Notes under the pieces: generated by a model
What the model was told of the DNA's origin: nothing
The model's input: only the letters and a program-made list of their open reading frames with translations
The model's database searches: none
Shown here: positions 33,298 to 42,108 of the stretch, one piece after another
Layout of the letters: each line of letters begins with the position of its first letter
How positions within the stretch are numbered: the stretch's first letter is position 1
Position numbers and translations under genes: made by a program
Origin: an uncultured Christensenella sp.
GTDB taxonomy: Bacteria; Bacillota; Clostridia; Christensenellales; UBA1242
Assembly (NCBI GenBank): GCA_948466185.1
Contig: CAOJZM010000005.1
Location: 33,980 to 97,979 of the forward strand
Direction of reading: 5' to 3'
Length of the DNA stretch: 64,000 bases

Positions 33298-33750
33298 ATG
33301 TCTAATATTGGCGAAGTACTTAAAAGTCTTTTAAAAAGAAAACATTTGACACAAAAAGAACTGGCAAAATCCTTGGGTATTAGTCGTACTCAGATTGGTA
33401 ATTATATTTCCGGTTACTATATGCCCAGCATAAAAAACGCACTAAAACTTTGTGAATTTTTTAACTGTTCAATTGATTTTTTGTTAGGACATGACGTCAT
33501 ACCAAATCGGTATGGGACTTATAACTCTCCAAGTTATGAAAAATTTTGCCAGCGATATTCTGATTTGTTGAATGAAAATAATACAAATCATTCTCGCATC
33601 ACAAGAGAAGCCCAATTTAATAGAAATAATTTGGTTTATTGGAATAAACGCCGCACGATACCAACTTTAGATATTTTGTCGAAGTTGTCTACTATTTTAA
33701 ATGTACCAATTGAATATTTGATTGGAAGAATTGACACGAAACAGGAGTGA
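33298..33750 (+). CDS. double-HTH XRE regulator 1, 150 aa
   Basis: Two Cro/cI-type HTH units lie in tandem. Residues about 4-65 read LLKRKHLTQKELAKSLGISRTQIGNYISG, ending SIDFLLGHD. Residues about 78-147 contain a weaker copy (NHSRITREAQFNRNNLVYWNKRRTIPTLDILSKLSTILNVPIEYLIGR). Most XRE proteins have one such unit. AAAGGAGAAG precedes the ATG. It overlaps the next gene's ribosome site, so the three paralogues form an operon. Confidence 0.82.
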   Translation: MSNIGEVLKSLLKRKHLTQKELAKSLGISRTQIGNYISGYYMPSIKNALKLCEFFNCSIDFLLGHDVIPNRYGTYNSPSYEKFCQRYSDLLNENNTNHSRITREAQFNRNNLVYWNKRRTIPTLDILSKLSTILNVPIEYLIGRIDTKQE

Positions 33751-33752
33751 TT

Positions 33753-34187
33753 ATGAAATTTCAAAAGATTTTTAAAGAATTACTGGACGATAAAGGAATG
33801 TCCGCGAGGAAGTTGGGGCAGGTAATAGGCATAGACAACGCCTCTATATATACATATTTACAAGGGGCTTTGCCAAACCTCGAAAATGCAGTTAAGTTGG
33901 CAAATTATTTTGATTGTACTTTAAATTACTTGTTTGGTCTAGATATTTATCCTGATGAATTTTTGTTTACCTCAACTTTCAATTCCAATGTGTTTTATGA
34001 AAGATATGAAGCATTATTAAAGGAAAAATCGTTAAGTCAATATCAATTATGGAAAGAAACAGGATTAAGCCCTTCTTGCAGAAGTTTTTGGAGACAGGGA
34101 AAGATACCCAAAATGGAAACTTTAATAAAAGTTGCAAAATTTATGAGTGTTTCTATTGATTATCTTGTTGGTAGAAGTGCTGGGTAA
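33753..34187 (+). CDS. double-HTH XRE regulator 2, 144 aa
   Basis: This has the same two-unit design as its neighbours: FKELLDDKGMSARKLGQVIGIDNASIYTYLQGALPNLENAVKLANYF at the N-terminus and YEALLKEKSLSQYQLWKETGLSP...MSVSIDYLVGRSAG at the C-terminus. Identity to the flanking paralogues is modest, so the duplication is old. The ATG at 33753 follows AGGAG inside the previous gene's stop; a GTG two codons earlier is less likely. Confidence 0.8.
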   Translation: MKFQKIFKELLDDKGMSARKLGQVIGIDNASIYTYLQGALPNLENAVKLANYFDCTLNYLFGLDIYPDEFLFTSTFNSNVFYERYEALLKEKSLSQYQLWKETGLSPSCRSFWRQGKIPKMETLIKVAKFMSVSIDYLVGRSAG

Positions 34188-34193
34188 TAAACT

Positions 34194-34631
34194 ATGATTT
34201 TTAAAGATGTTTTAAATGATTTGTTGGTGGAAACGAATACAACGGTTCAAGAACTAAGCAAACTCGTAAATATAGATGATTCTATTCTTTATGATTATGC
34301 CAATGGTGGTATGCCAAGTATAAAATATGCTGTTGTTTTAGCTAATCACTTTGATTGTTCTCTGTCTTATTTAATGGGGATAGTTGATGAACCTAATACT
34401 GTTAACTATTCAAAAAATTATGATATCGGAGTTTTTTCTTCAAGATATCAAAAACTTTTAGATGATAATAAAACAACCCATTTTGCAGTGTGTAAACAGT
34501 CAGGTTTAAATTATTCTAGCAACTATGGTTGGAAAAGGGGTTCAGCTCCAGCAATGAGTTCATTGATAATCATTGCCCAATATTTTGATGTTAGTATTGA
34601 TTATCTTGTTAGCCGCAGCGAGAGCATGTAA
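34194..34631 (+). CDS. double-HTH XRE regulator 3, 145 aa
   Basis: The third paralogue: N-terminal unit VLNDLLVETNTTVQELSKLVNIDDSILYDYANGGMPSIKYAVVLANHFDCSLSYLMG and C-terminal unit YQKLLDDNKTTHFAVCKQSGLNYSSNYGWKRG...YFDVSIDYLVSRS. In both units the second helix of the HTH is divergent, so DNA binding may be altered. It follows gene 2 after six bases without a clear ribosome site, suggesting coupled translation. It ends in a terminator stem. Confidence 0.78.
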   Translation: MIFKDVLNDLLVETNTTVQELSKLVNIDDSILYDYANGGMPSIKYAVVLANHFDCSLSYLMGIVDEPNTVNYSKNYDIGVFSSRYQKLLDDNKTTHFAVCKQSGLNYSSNYGWKRGSAPAMSSLIIIAQYFDVSIDYLVSRSESM

Positions 34632-34650
34632 GTTTGCATGCTTTTTATTT
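34623..34650 (+). terminator. terminator of the XRE array
   Basis: AGCATG and CATGCT stem, followed by TTTTATTTTT. The stop codon is in the loop. Confidence 0.65.
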
Positions 34651-34658
34651 TTCCTATT

Positions 34659-34759
34659 GTCATTCTGAACGGAGTGCTTTGCACGGAGTCGAAGAATCTA
34701 GGCTTTGCCGTATTATTAGTTTTCTCCACTGCGCCCTGTCGGGCTTCGGTCGAAATGAC
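34659..34759 (+). repeat. dispersed repeat copy 1 (REP/MITE-like)
   Basis: The unit starts GTCATTCTGAACGGAGTGC and ends GGTCGAAATGAC, so its ends are inverted (GTCATT/AATGAC). About 40 bases of its left part recur, inverted and nearly identical, at 62367-62414. Many gut genomes carry similar GTCATTCTGAGC elements, with no protein coded. Confidence 0.7.
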
Positions 34760-34925
34760 AAAAAACGTGGGCTCTGGGCAAAGCCAATAAGTATGGAAAC
34801 CGGTGACAATAAGAATACCTGTGCCTTGTTGGAATGGTAATAAGTTGTTTAAGTCAAAACGCGATTTGTCTATAATGGTTTAACCCAAGTTTTTGAAATT
34901 TTTTAGGTCTTTCTTTAATTCTTGG

Positions 34926-34954
34926 TTGAATTTTCGGTTGGGTTGTGGTAAACT
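34926..34954 (+). promoter_or_regulatory. typA: promoter of typA
   Basis: TTGAAT, 17 bases and TAAACT with an extended TGG. AAAGGA follows before the ATG. Confidence 0.65.
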
Positions 34955-34981
34955 AATTAAGTTAAAAGGACAAATACATTT

Positions 34982-36814
34982 ATGAAGAACGAAAAGATAA
35001 GAAACATTGCAATTATTGCCCATGTTGACCATGGCAAAACCTCCCTTGTTGACGCACTTTTGAAGCAGGGAAGTGTATTCCGTGACAACCAAGTTGTTGA
35101 AACAAGAATTATGGATAACAACGCGCTTGAAAAAGAAAGAGGAATCACCATTTTATCAAAGAATTGCTCCTGCCTTTATAATGATGTAAAAATCAACATT
35201 ATTGACACTCCCGGACACGCGGACTTCGGTGGCGAAGTGGAACGTGTGCTCAAAATGGTGGATGGTGTGCTTCTTGTTGTTGACGCTTATGAGGGGCCTA
35301 TGCCACAGACTCGCTTTGTGCTTGAAAGGGCTCTTGCACTTGGACTTAAAGTCGTGGTTGTTGTAAACAAGGTGGACAGACCTGACGCACGTGTTGGTGA
35401 AGTTATTGACGAAGTGCTTGAACTTTTCCTTGAACTTGATGCTGATGAGGAGCAATTAAACTCTCCATTTGTTTTTGTATCGGCAAGATACGGAATTGCG
35501 TCTGTTGATAAGGATGTCAAAGGCAGTGATATGAAACCTTTATTTGAAACAATACTCTCACACATTCCAGCACCAGAGGGTGATGAAAATGGGGCTATGC
35601 AAATGCTCGTTTCTTCTGCTGAGCACAATGACTATGTTGGCAAGCTTGCTGTTGGGAAACTTACAAGAGGAAAACTTGCAGTGGGGCAAAATGTGGTCCT
35701 TTGCAACTATCATGACAGCGATAAGCTTGTCCGCTCAAAAGTTGTAAGTTTGTTTGTTTTTGAGGGGGTTAAGCGTGTGCCAGTAACAAGCGTTCCTATT
35801 GGGGAAATTGCTTGTATCGCAGGGCTTGAAGAGGTCCAAATTGGAGATACCATCTGTGATACTGTTGCTCCTGAGCCAATTGAGTTTGTTAAAATTGCAG
35901 AGCCAAGTGTTGAAATGACGTTTATGGTCAATGATAGCCCACTTGCTGGGAAGGAAGGAAAGTTTGTAACCACACGTCACATTCGTGACAGACTTTATAA
36001 GGAAGCGGTTAAGGACCTTTCTTTGCGCGTGCAGGATGGAGAAACAGCCGACACCTTTAAGGTTTGTGGCCGTGGAGAAATGCACCTTTCCATTCTTATT
36101 GAAAACATGAGAAGAGATGGCTTTGAATTTCAGGTGAGCATGCCAAAAGTTTTAATAAAGACAATTAATGGCGTAAAGTGCGAGCCTGTTGATAGACTTT
36201 TCCTTGATGTGCCTGAAGATTGCACGGGGACAGTTATGCAAAAGATGGGGATACGTAAAGGGGATCTTGTGGGTATGACACCTCATGGCAATCGTATGAA
36301 AATGGAATTTACTATCCCATCACGTGGACTTTTCGGATTTAAGAGTGAGCTTCTCACAGATACTCGTGGAGAGGGTATTATCAACTCTATCTTCTTTGAA
36401 TATCAACCATGGAAGGGGGAGATAAAAAGAAGAGAATATGGCTCCCTTGTTGCACATGAAAGTGGAGATGCGATTGTGTATGGACTTTACAACGCTCAAG
36501 AACGCGGCGACCTATTTATCGGTGCGGGGGTTCCGGTTTATGCAGGTATGGTTGTAGGGCAGAATCCAAAAGGCGGAGATATTGTTGTCAACGTTTGCAA
36601 AACAAAACATCTTTCAAACTGCCGTTCCTCTGGTTCGGATGAAGCGTTAAGACTTACACCTCCTAAGAAGTTGAGCCTTGAAGACGCTATTGAGTTTTTG
36701 GCTGACGATGAAATCTTGGAAGTTACTCCAAAGAGCATGAGAATAAGAAAAATTATTCTTGACCACAACATGAGATTACGTGAAAAAGGCAGAGCTCTTA
36801 GAGGGGAAATATAA
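34982..36814 (+). CDS. typA: ribosome-associated GTPase TypA/BipA, 610 aa
   Basis: TypA is an EF-G-like GTPase that acts on the 50S subunit during stress and assembly. The G domain carries AHVDHGKTS (G1), RGITI (G2), [10 protein letters not shown] (G3) and NKVDRP (G4). The middle beta-barrel and the C-terminal domains follow, with [24 protein letters not shown], typical of BipA. Length is normal (about 610). A small membrane gene follows nine bases after the stop. Confidence 0.96.
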   Translation: MKNEKIRNIAIIAHVDHGKTSLVDALLKQGSVFRDNQVVETRIMDNNALEKERGITILSKNCSCLYNDVKINIIDTPGHADFGGEVERVLKMVDGVLLVVDAYEGPMPQTRFVLERALALGLKVVVVVNKVDRPDARVGEVIDEVLELFLELDADEEQLNSPFVFVSARYGIASVDKDVKGSDMKPLFETILSHIPAPEGDENGAMQMLVSSAEHNDYVGKLAVGKLTRGKLAVGQNVVLCNYHDSDKLVRSKVVSLFVFEGVKRVPVTSVPIGEIACIAGLEEVQIGDTICDTVAPEPIEFVKIAEPSVEMTFMVNDSPLAGKEGKFVTTRHIRDRLYKEAVKDLSLRVQDGETADTFKVCGRGEMHLSILIENMRRDGFEFQVSMPKVLIKTINGVKCEPVDRLFLDVPEDCTGTVMQKMGIRKGDLVGMTPHGNRMKMEFTIPSRGLFGFKSELLTDTRGEGIINSIFFEYQPWKGEIKRREYGSLVAHESGDAIVYGLYNAQERGDLFIGAGVPVYAGMVVGQNPKGGDIVVNVCKTKHLSNCRSSGSDEALRLTPPKKLSLEDAIEFLADDEILEVTPKSMRIRKIILDHNMRLREKGRALRGEI

Positions 36815-36823
36815 GGAGTTATA

Positions 36824-37084
36824 ATGATTAACCCAAAGGAAAGTAAACAACTTAACAGACGATATAAGCGTATGATTTGGTTTGTAGGCATTTTCTTTGT
36901 GTTTGCACTTGTTGAATGTTATCTTTTGCAACTTGCAGGGCTTAGCCCCGTGCTTAATGGTTTGATAATAATTTTGACTGCAGGGGTTTTCTATTTACTT
37001 TATTTGTTTATTTGTGCTAAAATTGATAAAAAGAGAGAGGCAAAGCGGGAGCAGGAAAAAAATCGCGACCCTTTCTCGCACTAG
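36824..37084 (+). CDS. small two-helix membrane protein, 86 aa
   Basis: I do not recognise a family. A basic N-terminus (residues 1-16) precedes two hydrophobic helices (MIWFVGIFFVFALVECYLLQL and LNGLIIILTAGVFYLLYLFI), then a charged Lys/Glu tail ending in RDPFSH. AAGGAGTT lies before the ATG. It lies between typA and dnaB, nine bases from each, so it is in an operon with them. Neither neighbour tells its role. Confidence 0.65.
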   Translation: MINPKESKQLNRRYKRMIWFVGIFFVFALVECYLLQLAGLSPVLNGLIIILTAGVFYLLYLFICAKIDKKREAKREQEKNRDPFSH

Positions 37085-37093
37085 GAGGAAGAT

Positions 37094-38524
37094 ATGGCTG
37101 ATATAAAAATTACGCCACATAATCTTGAAGCCGAGCAAGCAGTTCTTGGCTGTATTTTGATTGACTCACAGGCTCAGGCGGATATTTTGTCGCTTATGCA
37201 TGAGGAGGATTTTTATTCTGAATCGCATCAGAGGATTTACAACGCTATGCTGAAAATCTATCAAAAGAGCATACCCGTTGATTTTGTAACTCTTGCCGAC
37301 CAACTTGAAAAAGACAAAACGATTGAAAAAGTAGGTGGCATTGAATATGTGACTTTCTTGACAAACGCTGTTCCATCGGCTGCAAACTTTAAGTATTATT
37401 GTGATATTGTTAAAGCAGCTTCAGTCCGCCGCAAACTTATCAAAAGCGGACAGGAGATCATTGAGTTCGCTTACGAAGAAGAAGATAAAGACAAAGCTCT
37501 TCAATATGGTGAAAAAGTTATTTTTGATATTGCTGAAAAGCAAGAGCGTTCCGCGCTCGAGCATGTTGGAAAGCCCGGGGGTGCAATCCAGAACGTTATA
37601 AATACATTTGATAAGATTGCAAAAGACCCTTCTTCTATTACTGGTATTCCTACTGGCTTGCGCGACTTTGATGCAGTCACAAATGGACTTCAAAACAGTG
37701 ACCTTATTCTTATAGCTGCAAGACCATCTGTTGGTAAAACCTCTTTGGCTATGAACATAATGGTTCAAGCGGCCACTGAGCAAAATAAAAAGTGTGCAGT
37801 GTTCTCCCTTGAAATGTCACGTGAGCAGCTTATGCAAAGGGCAATCTGCTCGCTTGCAAAGGTCAGCATGGCAAAAGCACTCAATGGCACCATGTCGCCA
37901 GAGGAGTGGCAACGCATTTGGACGGCAACAAAGAAGCTTGAACAAAGTGGACTTTATGTTGACGATTCAAGTATGACCACACCTGCCGATTTACTTTCCA
38001 AATGTCGCAGACTTAAGACAAAAGAAAATGTTGATCTTATAATGGTGGATTATATCCAGCTTATGTCAAGCGGAAGCAAGCGAAATGAAAACCGTCAACT
38101 TGAAGTAAGTGAAATTTCCAGAACCTTGAAAATTGCAGCAAAGGAATTGAATGTCCCAATCATTGTACTTTCCCAACTTTCTCGTGCGGTTGACTCTCGT
38201 GCAGGCGATCACAGACCAGTGCTTTCTGACCTTCGTGATTCAGGTGCGATTGAGCAGGACGCAGATATAGTTATGTTTCTTTACAATCCAGAAAAATATA
38301 ACGATGTTCCTCATGATGATGAGCCGGGCACGGTTGAACTTATCATAGCAAAGCATAGACGTGGAAAAACCGATACGATTAAGCTTCGTTGGATAGGAGA
38401 ATATACAACATTTGTAAACTATGGCGACAGAACTCAACTTCCTAAAAAGGAAGCACCAATAAAACAGGAAGTGGGAACTGAGGAAGTTGCAGTTGATGTT
38501 GACGTTGACATCTTTGATGATTAG
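37094..38524 (+). CDS. dnaB: replicative DNA helicase DnaB, 476 aa
   Basis: DnaB is the hexameric 5'-3' helicase of the replisome. The N-terminal domain begins PHNLEAEQAVLGCILID. The RecA-like core has ARPSVGKTSLAMNI (Walker A, near residue 208), EMSREQLMQR, LIMVDYIQLM (Walker B) and LSDLRDSGAIEQDAD. The C-terminus is unusual in being acidic (DVDVDIFDD). AGGAGG precedes the ATG. It is followed by two unknown membrane or lipoprotein genes. Confidence 0.97.
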   Translation: MADIKITPHNLEAEQAVLGCILIDSQAQADILSLMHEEDFYSESHQRIYNAMLKIYQKSIPVDFVTLADQLEKDKTIEKVGGIEYVTFLTNAVPSAANFKYYCDIVKAASVRRKLIKSGQEIIEFAYEEEDKDKALQYGEKVIFDIAEKQERSALEHVGKPGGAIQNVINTFDKIAKDPSSITGIPTGLRDFDAVTNGLQNSDLILIAARPSVGKTSLAMNIMVQAATEQNKKCAVFSLEMSREQLMQRAICSLAKVSMAKALNGTMSPEEWQRIWTATKKLEQSGLYVDDSSMTTPADLLSKCRRLKTKENVDLIMVDYIQLMSSGSKRNENRQLEVSEISRTLKIAAKELNVPIIVLSQLSRAVDSRAGDHRPVLSDLRDSGAIEQDADIVMFLYNPEKYNDVPHDDEPGTVELIIAKHRRGKTDTIKLRWIGEYTTFVNYGDRTQLPKKEAPIKQEVGTEEVAVDVDVDIFDD

Positions 38525-38532
38525 GAGGGGAA

Positions 38533-39429
38533 ATGGCAAGCAAAAAAAGTAAAAAATGGATAATTGCACTTGCAATTTTGGTTCTTATAGCGGTTGTGGT
38601 TGTATGTATTATTGTCTTTATCCCAAAGAATACAGACAATGTGCTCAAACAGACTTATTCACAAAAAGAAACCATGTTTTTAAAGAGTGACGAAGATGAA
38701 AAAATGTTTGCATCTTTTGAAAGAAAAATTCAATTAAATGCAAGCGAATACACTAATGAAATAACCAGTGCAAGAAAAATTTCTAACACTCTAAACAACA
38801 TTATCTATTTCTATAGTGAAAATATTGTATTTGCACAAAATAACGCTACTTTTCAATCAAATTATAATTTAATCATGGACAACTATGGTCATGCAAATAA
38901 CTATCAAGAGCGTATGACCAATAAGCTTACAGAAATATATAACAAGGTTGACTCTTCATCCACATTTACAGCAGGTGCATGGGAAGAGTTTAAAGGTATA
39001 TTTGTTAATTATGTAAAATGTTATTCAAACTCAATAAAAGGATTAAATAAAGTCTATCGTGACTGCGTTAATGACGGAATTATTCATAATGACCTTACCT
39101 TTCTTGTGCTTGATACCGTTGACAATTATCTTGAGGTGATAAATAAAGATTTTACTGAAAACAGATATGTAGTAAACTATGCAAACGCCTTTGTCAATAA
39201 CTATCTTGTTTCTTACACGACAAATCTTTCAGGTTATAAATTCAGCACTGCAACTCAGGATAAAGTTAAACTTATTCATGAATTTGAATCAGTTTATGGC
39301 AAAGGGCAAAATATTAAAGCGGTTATAGAAAGTATTGGGGCAAGTGGAATTACTTATCAAACGAAGCCAGAGGACAACAAAGGGGTGCTTGAACAAGTGA
39401 AAACTTTGCTTAATGGAGGGCTCAGATAA
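38533..39429 (+). CDS. single-pass membrane protein of unknown function, 298 aa
   Basis: Residues 1-8 are Lys/Ser-rich, followed by a hydrophobic segment (IIALAILVLIAVVVVCIIVFI) and an outside domain of about 265 residues, mainly helical, rich in Asn, Tyr and Lys. I do not recognise the family. A stretch rich in helical turns (FQSNYNLIMDNYGHANNYQERMTNKLTEIYN) occurs near residues 110-140. It is nine bases after dnaB and overlaps the next lipoprotein gene by one base (TAATG), so the two products probably function together at the membrane. Confidence 0.7.
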   Translation: MASKKSKKWIIALAILVLIAVVVVCIIVFIPKNTDNVLKQTYSQKETMFLKSDEDEKMFASFERKIQLNASEYTNEITSARKISNTLNNIIYFYSENIVFAQNNATFQSNYNLIMDNYGHANNYQERMTNKLTEIYNKVDSSSTFTAGAWEEFKGIFVNYVKCYSNSIKGLNKVYRDCVNDGIIHNDLTFLVLDTVDNYLEVINKDFTENRYVVNYANAFVNNYLVSYTTNLSGYKFSTATQDKVKLIHEFESVYGKGQNIKAVIESIGASGITYQTKPEDNKGVLEQVKTLLNGGLR

Positions 39430-40469
39430 TGAAAAACAAATTTTTAAAAATTACTCTCGCATCAATATTTGCATTCTCTTCACTTGCACTTTTTGCCTGC
39501 GGCGGTGCAAGCGAGCCTAATATTCAGTACACCGAGCTTCCTAATATTGTTACCGAAATGAACAGCAATCACACAATGTTTAAGTCGGGCAGTGTGGACG
39601 GGGTGACCACAAACTTCATATTCAACGCTCTTGACGGCGACGACAACTATTTTAATGAATGCTTTGTCATTCCAATGAACTATATAAATAAATACAATCT
39701 AGATATTGAAGAAGTGAAAAGACTGAAAGGATTCAATGGCGAGCAAAGTGCTGCGATTGCGGAACTAGAAAAGGATTTGGCCACCTTTAAACATGCCTAT
39801 GTTTCAGCAAATAACGAATATGAAAGGCTTACTATCTTTTCTTCAGAAAGTGGCTCAATTTATGATGGTGCACTTCAACAATATAAGTATAGCGTAACTA
39901 AATTAATTTCTGGCGCTTATGATGTTGCAATCAGTTTAAGCAAGGTGCAGGATATCGCTTTAAACAGGTTTAATCTTCAGGCAGGGGGAATAACCAATAA
40001 TGACGCGCTTCTTTTAAAGGATTATCTTTCTTTAAAGATTGGACAGGATTATTTTAAAGTCCTTCTTGACAATTCAAACTCAAAATTATTCAAGACGAGT
40101 GCTGATTTAAATATAAACAAATTTGTATATTTTGTAAATGGAGTTAAAGCTGACCTAACTGCCTTTGTAAAGGATTTCTACGGCAAATCAAATTTAAAGG
40201 ATTTAAATAATGATGAGGCGGATGGTGACAAAAGCCCGGTTTCTTTACTTGTAAAAAGTCAAAACATCATGGAAAATGAGAGGCAAAACTTAAACCGTAG
40301 TCTTGACAGGTTTTCCTTATATGAATTTTACAATTCTTATAACTGTAATATGATTTCCTATCAAGGCAAAATTGAGTATGCAGAAACTTATTATAATGAA
40401 ATACAAAATTACTATAAAAGTTTTATTAAACTTCAAACAAACTATATGAAATCTATTTTAATTGGATAG
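39429..40469 (+). CDS. lipoprotein of unknown function, 346 aa
   Basis: The signal sequence MKNKFLKITLASIFAFSSLALFAC gives a lipobox Cys at residue 24, followed by GGAS. The rest is mainly helical with many Asn and Tyr, including KRLKGFNGEQSAAIAELEKDLATFKHAYVSANNEYERL. It shares the helical Asn/Tyr-rich style with the preceding membrane protein, which may be a distant relative; this is inference from composition. It starts on the TAATG overlap, and gltX follows nine bases later. Confidence 0.7.
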   Translation: MKNKFLKITLASIFAFSSLALFACGGASEPNIQYTELPNIVTEMNSNHTMFKSGSVDGVTTNFIFNALDGDDNYFNECFVIPMNYINKYNLDIEEVKRLKGFNGEQSAAIAELEKDLATFKHAYVSANNEYERLTIFSSESGSIYDGALQQYKYSVTKLISGAYDVAISLSKVQDIALNRFNLQAGGITNNDALLLKDYLSLKIGQDYFKVLLDNSNSKLFKTSADLNINKFVYFVNGVKADLTAFVKDFYGKSNLKDLNNDEADGDKSPVSLLVKSQNIMENERQNLNRSLDRFSLYEFYNSYNCNMISYQGKIEYAETYYNEIQNYYKSFIKLQTNYMKSILIG

Positions 40470-40478
40470 GAGAAAACT

Positions 40479-42104
40479 ATGGATTATAAAAAACTGGCAG
40501 ACTTGCTTTACCCAAATATTAAAGAAACGCCAGAAGATATATTTGCAAAATACCCACCACGCCAGCTGAAAGATGGCGCGGTTGTTTCTCGTTTTGCACC
40601 AAGCCCTACTGGCTTTATTCACATTGGAAATTTTTTCCAAATGTTTATCAGTTATTCACTTTGCAAGGTGTCAAATGGGGTGTTCTTTTTGCGTATGGAG
40701 GACACGGACTCTAAGCGCGAGGTAGAGGGGGCCAGAGAGTTTTTATATGACGTACTTGACCGTTTTGGAATTAAGTGCAATGAGTACCCAAACTTAGATG
40801 GAAAAGATGTTGGAAACTATGGACCATATGTTCAAAGCAAAAGAAAAGAGATATATCAGGTATTTGCGAAAGATTTGGTTGCTCGTGGAAAGGCATTCCC
40901 ATGTTTCTGCAAAAAGACAGAAGGTAAGGAAGAGATCCTTGAAGAGCGCAAGACCAAGTTTCTTGAAAACGATGAAAGGGAATATGACCCATGCCGTGAC
41001 CTTAGTTATGAAGAAGTTAAAAAACATATCGATAATGGTGACAAGTTTGCGATAAGATTAAGGACAAAAAACACTGGCAGTGAAAGAATAACATTCCACG
41101 ACCTTATTAAAGGGCATATTGAAGCCAAGGCAAACGCCAAGGATGTTGTACTTCTTAAAAATGACGGTATCCCTCCTTATCCATTTGCACATGCGGTGGA
41201 CGACACTCTGATGGGGACAAATGTGGTTGTGAGAGGAGAAGAATATATCAGTTCAACACCTGTGCATCTTGAAATTTTTGATGCTCTTGGATTTAAGCCA
41301 ATCGCTTATTGCCATAATCCTTCGGTTTGCAAAATTGGCGACAATGGCAACAAACGAAAGGTATCAAAACGCTATGACCCAGAAGCGAAGATGATGTATT
41401 ATTTTGAAGAGGGGTATCCAACTGATGCCGTGCTTGAATATCTGTTAAACATTATCAATTCGGGCTTTGAAAAGTGGAGAGCAGAGAATCCTGAAAAGCC
41501 ATGGCAGGATTTCAGATTTGGCATAAATGATATTACCGCGGTTTCCCCAATATTTGATATACATAAACTTAACGATATTTCCAAAAACATTATTGCCAAG
41601 ATGAGTGCGGAAGAGGTTTATGAAAACATTCTCAAATGGGCAAAAGAGTTCAAGCCTGACTTTGCGAATTATCTTGAAAAGAACAAGGACTACGCAATCA
41701 AGGTTTGCGGTATTGACAGAGGCGGGTTAAAACCTCGTAAGGATATTTACAAGTGGAGCATGATTGAAGAATATTTTGGCTATATGTTCCACCGTCCAAC
41801 AGAAAAAGAAGAGATTGATAATGCTGAGAATTATAAGGAATTTTTGAGCGAATATAGCAAAGGTTTTGTCCTTCCTGCTGAGAAAGATGAGTGGTTTACT
41901 GGCGTTAAAATGGTGGCTGAAAAACTAGGCTATGCAACAGATAACAAACTTTACAAAGCAAATCCTGAGGCGTATAAAGGGAACACTGCAAAGGCATGTG
42001 AATATATTCGCCTTGCCCTCACTGGCAAGAAGAACTCCCCTGACATTTACGAACTTATGACAATCCTTGGCGAAACCGAAGCTAAAGCAAGATTAAAAGG
42101 ATAA
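40479..42104 (+). CDS. gltX: glutamate-tRNA ligase, 541 aa
   Basis: This class I synthetase charges tRNA-Glu. The motif FAPSPTGFIHIGNF at about residues 36-49 carries the HIGH-type box (HIGN), and NKRKVSKRYDPE near residue 291 is the KMSKS-type loop. Length and the N-terminal extension before the HIGH box fit the long bacterial GluRS subtype of clostridia. Whether it also charges tRNA-Gln depends on GatCAB elsewhere. AGGAG precedes the ATG. Confidence 0.93.
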   Translation: MDYKKLADLLYPNIKETPEDIFAKYPPRQLKDGAVVSRFAPSPTGFIHIGNFFQMFISYSLCKVSNGVFFLRMEDTDSKREVEGAREFLYDVLDRFGIKCNEYPNLDGKDVGNYGPYVQSKRKEIYQVFAKDLVARGKAFPCFCKKTEGKEEILEERKTKFLENDEREYDPCRDLSYEEVKKHIDNGDKFAIRLRTKNTGSERITFHDLIKGHIEAKANAKDVVLLKNDGIPPYPFAHAVDDTLMGTNVVVRGEEYISSTPVHLEIFDALGFKPIAYCHNPSVCKIGDNGNKRKVSKRYDPEAKMMYYFEEGYPTDAVLEYLLNIINSGFEKWRAENPEKPWQDFRFGINDITAVSPIFDIHKLNDISKNIIAKMSAEEVYENILKWAKEFKPDFANYLEKNKDYAIKVCGIDRGGLKPRKDIYKWSMIEEYFGYMFHRPTEKEEIDNAENYKEFLSEYSKGFVLPAEKDEWFTGVKMVAEKLGYATDNKLYKANPEAYKGNTAKACEYIRLALTGKKNSPDIYELMTILGETEAKARLKG

Positions 42105-42108
42105 AAGC

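Larger units (their letters stand above)
34632..34981. other. 350-base gap with dispersed repeat and typA promoter
   Basis: No supported gene is present. The gap contains the terminator tail, a dispersed repeat (34659-34759) and the typA promoter. A frame crossing the repeat is probably not coding. Confidence 0.6.

Noticed and set aside
34634-34840. 68-codon frame after the XRE array
   Set aside because: It spans the dispersed repeat and has no ribosome site; such repeat-derived frames are spurious.
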